A stretch of 64,000 nucleotides of DNA from Phycomyces blakesleeanus NRRL 1555(-) (lineage: Eukaryota; Mucoromycota; Mucoromycetes; Mucorales; Phycomycetaceae). The notes beneath the pieces were generated by a model, which saw only the letters and a program-made list of their open reading frames with translations, did not search any database and was not told the origin of the DNA. This document shows positions 1-10,235 of the stretch, one piece after another. The position numbers and the translations under genes are program-made. Location of the stretch: the NCBI RefSeq assembly GCF_001638985.1, contig NW_017265135.1, positions 124,001 to 188,000 of the forward strand. The letters run 5' to 3'. The first letter of the stretch is position 1. Every line of letters starts with the position of its first letter.

Positions 1-318
1 CCCCAAAACTACCATCACAATCAGCACAACCACCACAACCACAACCACAACCACAACCAGCAGAACCAAAACCAACACCAGCAACACCAGCAACACCAGC
101 AACACCAGCAACATCAGCAACATCAGCAACATCAACAGCAACAGCAACGTCAACAAAACCAATACCAATACCAACAACGTCAAAATGGTATGGATACTCA
201 ACAGGGCCAAGCTGACAACTATCATTTCAGCAACAGCAATAGAGGTGGTCGTTTCCGTACACAACAACCAAATGGAGGCGGTAATTCCAGATCTCGAATC
301 CCCGATCCTTTACCCTAA
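1..318 (+). CDS. C-terminal end of a Q/H/N-rich protein (5' partial)
   Basis: The first reading frame is open from the window edge to a TAA at 316-318, so only the last 105 codons are visible. The first part is a His/Asn/Gln tract built from CAC, CAA, CAG and AAC codons (roughly codons 4-60, with HQQ and HN repeats). It is followed by a glycine/arginine stretch with GGRFR and GGGNSRSR, and the protein ends in IPDPLP. A Q/N-rich prion-like tract next to an RGG-like tail is common in RNA-binding and transcription proteins, but the functional domain lies outside the window, so no product can be named. The ATG at 185 in another frame opens only a shadow ORF. AT-rich 3' flanking sequence follows. 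Confidence 0.6.
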   Translation, partial: PQNYHHNQHNHHNHNHNHNQQNQNQHQQHQQHQQHQQHQQHQQHQQQQQRQQNQYQYQQRQNGMDTQQGQADNYHFSNSNRGGRFRTQQPNGGGNSRSRIPDPLP

Positions 319-699
319 TGTGATTATCTTTCTTTCTTTCCTTTCTTACGCTGTGTCAATACTTTGGATTGCTTGTACTTGTAAATACGTTTAGAGGAAA
401 GGTTTTTTTTTATTATTATTTTACTATTGACTCTTTGTTCTTTCTTACGTGTCCATTTTATTTCTTTTATACGAACCCGGATAAGCCCTTTCTTTTATTT
501 TACTTTTTCTGCATCTTTGCTTTGTCTTTTAAAGAAGTGTATTTCTTACAGTCAGACTGTTTCTCTCTTTCTATGAGGTTTTTTTTTGTTTTAGGTTTTT
601 TCCTTTTTACCTTTTTTTTTTAAACCCTTTATAGAAAAATAGAACATCTTTGACTTCAAAAGCTTGTGTATTTTGTTTTGTTTTGCTATTGTTATTGTT

Positions 700-734
<35 letters not shown>

Positions 735-816
735 CGTTGTTTTACATTGGCTTATACATATATATGTATTGATCAATTGATTATTTGTTTGTCGTGTAAA
801 AAAAAAGGGGGAGCTC
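319..816. other. Intergenic spacer between two convergent genes
   Basis: AT- and T-rich sequence between the stop of the Q-rich gene and the stop of the minus-strand acidic gene. It contains several T8-T10 runs and a TTG microsatellite at about 701-734. ORFs here read through these repeats and are not supported. It probably holds the 3' ends of both flanking transcripts. Confidence 0.6.
701..734. repeat. (TTG)n microsatellite
   Basis: About eleven TTG units in an otherwise T-rich spacer, preceded by interrupted TTA/TTG units. It creates artificial Cys- and Thr-repeat ORFs on the two strands. Confidence 0.9.
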
Positions 817-1264
817 TTAGCTCAAATCTTCCTCATCATCAAAATCGTCTCCAAAATCTATGATTTGTAGGTGTAAGCCTCAAAATATTTTGGTACAAAG
901 AAGAAAATAAGCCGTAACATAGACTCTTACCATGAAAGAAATCCTTGTTAAGTCCCTTGGACATTGTAAAATTGAGGGGGTCAAGTTTGGTGCTCAGGTC
1001 GTTCCAAGCTAATGAAGAATCTTGATAGATGTTTGGACCTTGATTACCGAAATCTGCATAGTAACCTTTATGATCGGTCTCATTAGCGCTACTGTTGGGT
1101 ACGTAATTGAAAGGAGCTGTCGATTCAAACTCATTGTTTTCATCCTCGTCATCGTCTTCCATCATTGGATCATCATCTTCAACTTCAGGAGAAGCTAATC
1201 AATTTTGATAGTTAGATTAGATGTTTTCAGCGCAGAATCAATAAAACACACCTTCACGTTGCAT
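817..1264 (-). CDS. Small acidic protein with a CSNAP/COPS9-like F/D-rich tail (3 exons)
   Basis: Exons on the minus strand are 1264-1252, 1194-931 and 857-817. The two introns are GT-AG and keep the frame, giving 105 residues. The protein starts MQREASPEVEDDDPMMEDDD and ends DFFHGDFGDDFDDEEDLS. The last exon adds the DFGDDFDDEEDLS tail, which an unspliced reading misses. The tail resembles the short F/D-rich end (DFF..DF..DFDD) of CSNAP/COPS9, the small ninth subunit of the COP9 signalosome, which docks through that acidic aromatic tail. The first 80 residues do not match that family, which is normally near 60 residues, so the assignment is tentative. The gene is divergent from the USP36-like gene, with 536 bp between start codons. 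If the CSNAP idea is right, both neighbours concern ubiquitin biology. Confidence 0.55.
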
Positions 1265-1800
1265 ACTCCATCGCTGTCTGGATTGGTCTGTCATATTGGA
1301 TGTGTTTAAAGAGTATGCGTGTGTGTGCGTGTGTGTGTGTGTGTGTGGAAGATTGAGGAACCCAGACGGAGATTGATTTGATTGGTTGCATTGACACATT
1401 GTGATTCTTCCAGAGGTCTATCCACAGACGCGCACTTTGACCGCAGCGCAGGAAAAGAAAAACAAATTGAAGAAAATTACTATTGGGCATACTGCTTAAA
1501 GATATACTCGAATTATTTTTTTTTCATGTATTTCTTCAAGTACATTACAATAGAAGAATCCTTTAAAGAAATTTCCTGCCCTTATTTACTATTATTTATT
1601 GCCCACACAATAAATAGCTTTCTTTCCCATCTCATAAGTAGTGTACACCTACACACATATACATACACACATCTTACCTGCCAAAAAAAAAGCAGTCTTG
1701 AGCGGTGGCTGAAAAAAGATGTTTGCTCTCTACTCTCTCTCTCATTCTCTTTCTGCACATGCTCAAGTAGCACACACATTTTTTTTCTTTTATTATTCTC
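1265..1800. promoter_or_regulatory. Short bidirectional promoter region
   Basis: This 536 bp segment separates the divergent start codons at 1264 (-) and 1801 (+). It contains a (GT)n tract at about 1319-1347 near the minus-strand gene and CT-rich stretches at 1725-1760 near the plus-strand gene. Pyrimidine-rich leaders just upstream of start codons are seen at other genes in this window too. No TATA box is convincing. Confidence 0.5.
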
Positions 1801-4032
1801 ATGGCGACCACTGCCAAACACCAGGACAAGGCTTCGAGACTGCTCAAAGGTGCCAATGGTGTCCAAAAAAACAATGTGGAGTCTCTTCTCAGCAGAGCTA
1901 TCAAGTTCCGCAAGTCACGCTACGTAGACGACAAACTTGAGATGTTCAAACGTAAATACGCTCCCATCAATTCAACAACCGGAGTCGTTCACAAAGCAGA
2001 CTTTTCTTATGCGGACCAAAAAAACTCGGATAATGTCGTTGGTGGCGTCGATGCGAATGGTTTTGATCAACCTGGAAAATCGCTGTTCAACAAAGATAAC
2101 CTTGAACTCGGTTGGAAGGAAATCCGACCTGTGGGATCTGGCTTGATCGATCTCGGAAAAGTTTCAGCTCTCAATTCTGTTCTCCAAATCTTGACTTATA
2201 CACCAATTCTTGCCAACTACCTGCTGTCCAGGAAGCACAGTGCTAACTGTGAGTATACCGAAAAGAGAGAGAGAGAGAGAGAGAGAAAAGAAAATGATGC
2301 ATAGGAGGAAAACAATATGTAGATCAAGAAATCTGACTCAAATATCTCTATATTTTTCTGTGATTATGTGGTGCCTAAAATTATAGGTACCGTTCAGGAT
2401 TACTGTTTTGTTTGCGCATTAGAAAAACATGTTCGGCAATGTTTGGGACCTGGTGACGATTTGGTGTCTAGCCGTGAATTTATCGGAAAGCTTAAAAGTA
2501 AGCTATGACAAACAATGCAAACAAGGTTATAGTTGTTAACAAATCTAACTTTAATTATAGAGATGAATAATGGTTCATCCGATGATTCTTCGTCTATCTG
2601 GAACTATTTTATGGAACAGATGCAGAGTTTTTTCCTGTTAGAGAAAGGGTATGTGTGTCAATTGAGTATATCCGCAGGCAAATATTTAATATAACCTGGG
2701 CATTATAGCTCAACAGATAAACGCACACAGGAAACAACTGCGCTGTATCAGATGTTTGGAGGATATTTACAAAATAATATTAAATGCGGAGAATGTGGAA
2801 AGACAGAGAACAAATATGATGCAACTCTTTACTTTGATCTCGACATTAGTCAAAACAACACAGTCGACAGATGTGTATCCCGTATGATGAAGGAAACAAC
2901 CTCAAAAATCAACTGCACAAGGTATACACATATAAATATGTATTTTTTCATATAAAAAAAGTCAAGAGGCTTATTTTAAGTAATCCAGCTGTGATAAAGA
3001 CTGTACTGGTCAAGTAAAGCGTTCACTGTACCGCACACCTTCTGTATTGGCAATTCATCTTGACAGATTCGACAAGTCTACCGAAGATGGCCAAAAGAAT
3101 GGAAAAGCAGTAAAATTTGAGGATACTTTGGATATTGAGCGTAATGTGACAGAGAGCGAACGTGGATCTGTAAAGACAAAATACAATCTTTATGGAGTCA
3201 TTGTCCATGAAGGCCCTTCAAGAATTTCTGGGAAATTTGTTGCATATGTAAAAAGCTCTAATGGAATCTGGTACTGTATGAACAATGAATCGGTAAGAAC
3301 AATGCGTAGAAGCCTATTTTTATTTTTAGTATATCCAACATGATAATTAACGCAAGTGACTTTTTGTATTTATATGTCGTATAGGTTCAGCAGGTGAGCA
3401 CGAAGCGACTTTTTGCGCAGCAGGCATATATGCTATTCTACACACATCCTGCCGAGAGATCAAAATCTCGAGTAGTCAATACTCCAGTGCCAGCATCAGC
3501 CGCCAACGCATTTGGTGAAGGAGAACTTGTGAAAGAGCCTGTCGTGGAAGAGGAGGAGGAGCCAGTACATATTACAGAGGAAGAGGAAGAGCGACAGAAA
3601 TTACAAGAAGCAATTGAAGCTGCTGCCTCTAAACCAAAATTGGAAAATACAGAGGCCATTGTGGTCCAACACAATGATAACTTACAATCCAAGCGTGAAA
3701 AATTGGATGCTCTTATTGAGCGCGAGAACGCAATTGGAAAAAGTGATACTGTTAAACAAGAGCTTATTGTGTCTTCGTCAAACAGTCAGTTCTTTGAGGA
3801 TGTCAGTCGATGGGACGAAGATCTGGGTGCTGCTGTTACAGAGGAGGGTCGCAAGAAGGCACTTAGAGCAGTCAAGTCAAAGCGGAAGAAGACTGATTTA
3901 TATGATATGGACTATGACCGCGGTAAGGTGAAGAAGGTTAAGAACAAACAAATGGATAAATTTGGAAAACCAAATATGTTCCAAGCAGCGGCAGAAGAAG
4001 TGCAAAAAGGAAAGAAAAAGAAGCGACCATAA
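1801..4032 (+). CDS. USP36/Ubp10-like pseudo-deubiquitinase lacking its catalytic residues (6 exons)
   Basis: Exons are 1801-2248, 2387-2497, 2561-2648, 2709-2921, 2989-3292 and 3385-4032, giving 603 residues. The USP fold is clear: a GLIDLGKVSALNSVLQ Cys-box at about 114-129, LANYLLSRKHS after it, CxxC pairs (YCFVC, CGECG, CDKDC), LAIHLDRFD, and the His-box YNLYGVIVHEG..SGKFVAYVK. The C-terminal DYDRGKVKKVK..MFQ segment resembles the nucleolar USP36 tail. The canonical Asn-Thr-Cys of the Cys-box is Lys-Val-Ser (Ser122 replaces the nucleophile, Lys120 the oxyanion Asn). The catalytic His is Lys369, and MND reads MNN. The Cys-to-His spacing of 247 is normal for the family. The protein should fold and may bind ubiquitin, but it should not cleave it. 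Intact frames, splice sites and Zn ligands argue against simple decay. The tail is acidic, then basic (GKKKKRP), consistent with a nucleolar site. Confidence 0.9.
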
Positions 4033-4179
4033 ACTGTAAATATTTTAGAAAATTGGTCTATATATATTTTCTTTTTTCATTCCCATTCATAGAATACAAT
4101 TAACACTTTTGCTGACTCTTAGCAGTAAATAATAATATAATGAAACATTGTGTTTAATTAATGGGTAAAATGTTATATA

Positions 4180-4641
4180 TCAAATGTTTATTACACTGAT
4201 AAAAAAGGCTGATACACTCGTAACTACTTTAAACAACTGGAGTTTGTTCCATTTGGTGAGAATACCTAAAGCTTCTTTCTTGTGGAGAGATATCTCTGGG
4301 TTGCTCTCTTTAGAAATGGTTGCGTCGAGAGCAAAAAGCCTTTTATTCAGTGGATTCATCACAAGAAATGTATAGGGGAGACTGGCAAACGAAAGTAGGC
4401 CAAGGTATAGCGAACGAGACTCGCGAGTTCTATAATAAATGTAGAAGTTGGCTGCACTTGATACGAGGATTACCAAAGCTCCTATTGGTGTTCCGTTTTT
4501 GTAGAGCGTGCGGAATGCAGTTGTGGGGTTTAGCGACGCTTTTGCAGATGGTAGGCAGGCCGCTTTCATACAAAGGCTAAATCCAGCGAATATTCCATTG
4601 GCAAACAGAGCAGTTGATCGAGCGTATTGAATATCGGACAT
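4180..4641 (-). CDS. DUF1772 (anthrone oxygenase-like) four-helix membrane protein
   Basis: Single exon of 153 codons with ATG at 4641. Four hydrophobic segments are visible at about residues 8-30, 51-70, 77-97 and 131-151. NGIFAGFSL near the start, NPLNKRL in the middle and an LTKWNKLQLFKV segment before the last helix fit the DUF1772 family. Members include anthrone oxygenases of polyketide pathways, but many are uncharacterised. In typical members the segment before the last helix reads W.RLH..R. Here the His is Gln and the Arg is Lys, so catalysis should not be assumed. The gene is convergent with the USP36-like gene, with 147 bp between stops. A decayed copy of its 3' part lies near 23.6 kb on the same strand. 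Confidence 0.75.
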   Translation of the reverse strand: MSDIQYARSTALFANGIFAGFSLCMKAACLPSAKASLNPTTAFRTLYKNGTPIGALVILVSSAANFYIYYRTRESRSLYLGLLSFASLPYTFLVMNPLNKRLFALDATISKESNPEISLHKKEALGILTKWNKLQLFKVVTSVSAFFISVINI

Positions 4642-7600
4642 ATTTGTTAAAGAAAAGATGGGCTTGTTTGCGGATTAAACAAACAGTTAATTATGAATTG
4701 AGATTTTATAATGACTTGGGGGGTTTTTTTTAGCTAAATGCGTCGTACTGGAAATTCTTGTAATGCATTTTTCTAGTATCGGGAAAGGTTAAATTACTTA
4801 CCGAAAGATGACAATTGACACCTAAGGCTATAAAAATACATATACAGCAACTCCACCATGGTGCTTTCTGCAAGTTGGTAACATATTACGAGCACTACGG
4901 CAAGGAATTCGAGTCCAGTAGTGCATTTAATGATGTCTCTAGAATTGTTCCTCAAATTGTATCTTTGTCAACTTCATTTTTCTTTTAATTTTCACGAGAA
5001 TTTACACAGAATGACCATAGGAATAATTTGGATTTTCTTTTCCCTTCTCTTATTTTTGATATACTTAAACGATAGTTCTATAGTAAGAACCTGATAAAGC
5101 TTATTCCATGTACTCTATATTCAGCGTATAAGCGCTTTATTTAATATAAAATATAGTTGCCTTTATTTTATTTGACCAAAAAATAATAATTCATGAATAC
5201 CAGAAAACTAGTTAAAATATCTTTCTAGGCTTATAATTTACCGGCCCTCATCCAAAATTTCGGAAAATTGCTTCAATTTTGTAGACTTCTGTGTCCTCAC
5301 AGGCATATAGCCACCATGTATGTTCCTCATGTACTCTCTTAGGCTCAAGTCTGATTTTTTTTAGGATTACTCAAGAGCTTTAAGGCCAAGTTTTTCCTTA
5401 TATTCATTTGACAAGGCTGCTTTATGAGTTGGAGTATTATATTTTTAGAATATTTAGAGTTGAGTGCCCTTGTGCTGCGGTATATTATAAAATGACTCAA
5501 ACTAGTCTTTCAAATACTTGTAATATTACTTTGTCTTCATGCTATATTCCAAGTAAATATATAAAACAACACACTCATCCCAAAAATATTACCAATGATC
5601 CACTTCCTCGTGCTTTTGGTTAGAGGTAGTTGATCTGGTACTTCTTTTCAAGCTTTTTCAATGCTTGGTTTAGTCACTCCAGATTACTGTTCTCTATTCT
5701 TAGTCCCGGTTTATTATTATATCGATCTTTTTTAATTGCACACACACACATATATATATATGTATGTGACAGAAAAAAGCCTTTTTTTTTACATAGCACA
5801 GTGGCTGTAGCTAATACCATACATAATTCTACTAGTGATATCTTCTCAAACGAACACTCTGATTATATAATTCATATAATGATTTATACATGACAATGTC
5901 TAACGGCTATTTATTTTTACTATATCGTCAAAAAACCGTTTAGCTCTAGATTTGAGAAGATTCGGTCCCTTTGGACTCGATTCTTTATTGACATTTCAAC
6001 GCCTGTAAATTTCAGCGAATCATAATCCAGTCGTATGAAATCAAACAAGAATTTTCTTCATTGATTGGAAACCAGGCACAACTACAGTTAATCGTCTATT
6101 CTTTATTGCTGAAGTATAAAGGTGGGATATACAGATGATTTAAGTTAGAAATAATAATAAAAGAAGTATGGACTGAATCTCAAAAGTCAGTATTGCATTT
6201 GCGGTCATAATCTAGCAAAGATAGGAAAAGCAGTACTTGACTAAAACATAACCCTAAATCCACCCTTAAATCCCTGAAAAACCTTGCTAAAATCTTTTTC
6301 TTTTTTACCATAGTTCAGACACAAATATACTACACACCTTTACATTGGAATATTCCTACTCGGTTTTATTATTCTTTATTCTTACTTTTTTTTTGAATAA
6401 TATTGGGCTTTTAATTATGAACATTTGACCCGGATTTCCCTCCATTGTGGTAACATATTTATCGAAATCTCTTTATTTTATTTTTGAGGATGGTCTGGAG
6501 ATCGAGCATCCAAAGGAAAAAAAAGATAACTTGGAGAGTTTTAAATCAGTGTATGTTTCTTTAGTCTTATTATTTACCCGGTAAACGTAGACTTTTTACA
6601 AGTTAAATGTATACTATGCTACTTGTTTAAAGGTCTATTTTTGTATAGATACGTGAAGGTGGTAGCTGTGGCGATTTGATTTCTACCCACTTGTTTTGTA
6701 CTTTTTGAGTGTCTAGATAAATATGATGATATCTTGTGCAAGATCAATTTCCACACGATGTTATCAACTGTGTAAATAATTCAACAGGATATACCTATCT
6801 CTTAGTGGACTGGGAGAGAGTTCAGAGAAGATTCTTTTGTGAGAATATTTGAATTTAATTTTAGCAGATGATGTAGGACGAGAGATGTTTTGGATAAAAC
6901 AACCAACTTTGGGTTGATTAGATAAAAACTTAGACCAATGAATGGCAATAGAGAAGAAGAAGATGATGAAAAAAAAAGAGGCCCCGGTAATCAACCACTA
7001 GTCCTGGGACTAGCGTAAAATATTTGTCCTTTGTATAAACGTGTTATATTCATTTATTTATCTTTACTTGTTTAAAAGATACAACCATATATCAAGATAT
7101 ATGTATATATATATTATTTAATCTTTTGTAGTCTTCGGATCGTCTTTAAATCTTATATGGCAAATAGATAACCAGACAAGGAATGTAAAGAAATCACTCT
7201 TTATATATATATATATCTTGTATGAAACTCTCCTTACTAAATAGATAAAAGAAACCCTAAATTATCTTTTTACTGTATTAATTGATAAGCTAATCAAACT
7301 CCATTCTATAGAAGAACAAAGGCCACAAAGATAAGTAGAGATAGCTTACATATCCACCCTAGATAATAAAGAGGTGTATTTAAAAATAAAACCTATTCTA
7401 ATTGATTTAGCTGATAAAGTCATCATCCAGATATCTTACCTTATCACTTACCTTATTTTTGTTTGTCTGGCAGGAATTAATAGCACAAGATAATCAATTC
7501 AATCTACACAACAAAAAACAAAAAAGATTTAAATGTTTTCTCTTTTAGTAGACAACGATGATTAGGAATCATTTCCTTATAATTTTATTAGAGAGAAATC

Positions 7601-7880
7601 GGGATATTTTTTTATGTGTCCGTATGTTTTCTGAAGTGATTTGATAGTTAATCCAGAGAGGTTTTACTTGTGATATTAAACATTTACTTATTATTACCAG
7701 CATAGATTATTTATTAAAGAAAATAATAAAAGAACGAAATAAAAAGGGTACATAATTGAGGAGCAAAATTACAGAACATAGCATAAAATAGAATAACATT
7801 GAATAACATGAAAATAACATGAAGTAATATAGTAGCATATAATAGCATAAAGCAATAGCAATAAAGAGATAGAGAGTGGG
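4642..7880. other. 3.2 kb gene-poor AT-rich spacer
   Basis: No supported gene. ORFs are short, lack neighbours in phase and run through low-complexity sequence. Small TA runs occur at 5752-5763, 7096-7114 and 7201-7214. A 35-codon open stretch on the minus strand at 5238-5345 has ordinary codon composition but no joining exon was found. The right-hand part contains repeated GATA and TATC motifs and the 3' flank of the F-box gene. Confidence 0.5.
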
Positions 7881-9632
7881 TTAATTTTTTAGTATTAAAG
7901 AATCAATTGAAGCACAATGCATATCAATATATCCTCGAGTCAAGTCATTTTTCCAAGCAGTACTGGAAATATAAGGGGCTATATATAATTCATGGTGCTG
8001 ACAAGGAGATGGTGTCTGCCTGCTAGTAAAGGCACCATAATATTCTTCTACGTACTTCACTTGGTTATCTGGCAATCTTCTGTAAGGATTACTCATTTCA
8101 TGACAAGACCAGTATCCATTCCAATGATACCATTTGCGCTGTGAAAGAATTTGTTGTGTGAATGAAATAAAGTGCATCTTGTTCTTGCACTCGCTGCCGC
8201 GTACAGATGAAAAATAGGATATCTGATTAAGCTGTAGTTGTTGAAAATGAGTGTGAGGCATGTCAATTTTCAGGCTTCCGGCGGTATCCGAAACTCTGCC
8301 GATAATTTTGACACAATTAAGCTGCATATTAGTGAGTTTTCGACAGCGGTCTGAAAGATAGTTGAATACTGCAGGTGTAGTAGTGCCCTCGTGTAATTCA
8401 AAGGACTGTAGTGGGTGGGGCTTTGTGGTTGTGATTAATGAAGAGCCTTTGGAGAGCGCAATACCGCGGCAGGTAAGATTAAGTGTTTCGAGAGCCATAC
8501 AGTTGTCCAGCAACACGTCAATGGCAAAATCAATATCGAATACTTGTAATTTAAGGTACAAAAGAGATGGGCATACACCCAAGGCAAGAGGGATTAAAGT
8601 GTTTGGCCCCTGTACAGGATAGTAGATACGCATGTCCAATGTCTCCACACGATTAGAAAGTCCGTCTCGAAGGACCTCTTTGATGCCGTCTGTAGTGGCG
8701 TAATATTGGTCATCAAAAGCAATGTCGTACTCAAGACGTCGAAATCCACGACCAAAGCGGGACATTAGCCCCACAAATGGTTGATGTAAACATCGATTTC
8801 GCGAGGCTTCTAATAAGCGAATTGTTTCGAGGCGATTAAAAGGTCTTGAAATATAACACAGCATCTCAGCTGCTTCATCAACGTAGCTATAATTGCGTGT
8901 AGAGTCATAGTAAGGATTCCATTCAAGCATGCGAAGGTTGGGATACTTGAGGGCCCAGTAGGAGACCCAGCGAAGATCCACGCATCCAAAAGCGAATTTC
9001 ACATGCTTGAGTTTGTTGGCTGGCTTCATGGTAAACTCAGACATTGTTTGAATATCGTCTGCACCCAAAAGAGCAAGATTGGCAGAAAGGGTTAATTTTT
9101 CGAGCCCGGGCAGATACGAGTGTATACGTTCCATGTCGCACACGTGTAATGATGCCTCTCCACTTCGATTTGTCAGATAGGTCAGTTGCCGGAGTGCCGG
9201 TAAACTGCTCAGGATATTAAGGGTATGTTCAAGGTCATTGTTGTATGCATGAAAATCAAGGCGGTGGAGAGAGTCCCATTTATTCCAGGCCATTTCTGGC
9301 TTAAAACAAGACGCTGATAGACTTCCGGTAGCAAGGATAAGAGTATGTAGAGAGTGGAATGATTGAAGAATGAGACTTAGTTGTTTGCCCTCTAGCTGAA
9401 GCTGAGCGCCGATTTCAAGCTGTCGCACCACCTTGTGTCTGTTGGGTTCAGAAAGGTGGTTGCAGAGGGCTTCGAGTTTTGATCGGCTCTGAATCTTTAC
9501 TGTGTGCCAGAGAGAGTCAGAAAAAGGCTGGTACCATGCTTGGCAGACAAGACTGCCGTTGCATATGTCTCTTGCCGGCAAGAGTCTGGCTATGTTTGTA
9601 ATGATTTCAAAAGGTAATTCAGTGGCCAGCAT
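7881..9632 (-). CDS. F-box protein with leucine-rich C-terminal region (paralogue 1)
   Basis: Single exon of 583 residues. The ATG at 9632 (MLATELPFEI) is chosen because the upstream extension of the frame has no ATG. Residues 5-45 form an F-box: LPFEIITNIARLLPARD, then LVCQAWYQPFSDSLW. The rest has repeating hydrophobic blocks such as LRQLTYL, LEKLTLS, LRMLEW, ETLDMRIYY and LETLNL, typical of degenerate leucine-rich repeats. F-box proteins recruit Skp1 and cullin-1 and present targets for ubiquitination, with the repeat region choosing the substrate. The substrate cannot be told from sequence. A related gene lies directly upstream on the same strand, 603 bp away, with matching motifs along its whole length (for example NDLTRG..D near the end against NDLYKG), so the pair is a tandem duplication. 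Confidence 0.85.
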   Translation of the reverse strand: MLATELPFEIITNIARLLPARDICNGSLVCQAWYQPFSDSLWHTVKIQSRSKLEALCNHLSEPNRHKVVRQLEIGAQLQLEGKQLSLILQSFHSLHTLILATGSLSASCFKPEMAWNKWDSLHRLDFHAYNNDLEHTLNILSSLPALRQLTYLTNRSGEASLHVCDMERIHSYLPGLEKLTLSANLALLGADDIQTMSEFTMKPANKLKHVKFAFGCVDLRWVSYWALKYPNLRMLEWNPYYDSTRNYSYVDEAAEMLCYISRPFNRLETIRLLEASRNRCLHQPFVGLMSRFGRGFRRLEYDIAFDDQYYATTDGIKEVLRDGLSNRVETLDMRIYYPVQGPNTLIPLALGVCPSLLYLKLQVFDIDFAIDVLLDNCMALETLNLTCRGIALSKGSSLITTTKPHPLQSFELHEGTTTPAVFNYLSDRCRKLTNMQLNCVKIIGRVSDTAGSLKIDMPHTHFQQLQLNQISYFSSVRGSECKNKMHFISFTQQILSQRKWYHWNGYWSCHEMSNPYRRLPDNQVKYVEEYYGAFTSRQTPSPCQHHELYIAPYISSTAWKNDLTRGYIDMHCASIDSLILKN

Positions 9633-10235
9633 GATTGTAATTATTAGAAAAGAGTAAAGTTGAATAAGGTGTGCCAAAGCGCAAGAAATGCCTGGGTTTT
9701 ATATGGTCTGAATAGCTGACTGAGCCTTATCTCTACCAAGGTAGTACATAAGTCTAAATACGTCAAAACTTATCTTGGCTGTCTATCAACGATACTCTAT
9801 TTCACTGCTCTTCGTAAACGGGCATTTTTTTTAGAAAAAAGAAAAAAAAACCCTCCAGATCTGTTTGCCAGAACCATATTCAAAATTCAATGTAAGCAAT
9901 GACAGGCCCTTTTAAGCTGGTTTCTTCTTTCTATTCCCCATAAAACTCGCAATTCTCGTCTACTAGTCTTGTACTTTGAACCGTGTAACAATCGATGGTT
10001 TCCAAATATGCATAGGAGAGATAAGGGCTACGTATGATACTTTTATATTTATTTTTATTTTACATTGCTGATGGCATGAGACATGAAGATTCAGAAATCA
10101 AGTAAATATAAATATAAATAAATCTGCTATCTTGTCCATATTGAGATTTAGCCTTTAGCCTATTTCTTCTTTTTCTTTACTATGGTATCATTACTCTTGC
10201 TGATATCCAAGTATTTGTGGTGTACGACCACTGCT
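9633..10235. other. Spacer between the two F-box genes
   Basis: 603 bp holding the promoter of the downstream F-box gene and the 3' flank of the upstream one. It contains AT-rich TTTATTTTTATTTT and AAATATAAATATAAATAAA blocks at 10045-10060 and 10103-10122. No gene is seen. Confidence 0.6.

Noticed and set aside
1582..1913. Minus-strand ORFs opposite the start of the USP36-like gene
   Set aside because: They are antisense shadows of the promoter and first exon, with no domain or splice support.
5238..5345. 35-codon open stretch on the minus strand with ordinary codons (REYMRNIHGGYMPVRTQKST)
   Set aside because: Too short, with no adjoining exon in phase and no family recognised. It may be a gene or transposon scrap but cannot be supported.
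9633..9677. N-terminal extension of the first F-box protein (AHLIQLYSFLIITI)
   Set aside because: It would begin at a TTG. The ATG at 9632 places the F-box at the N-terminus, as in the paralogue.
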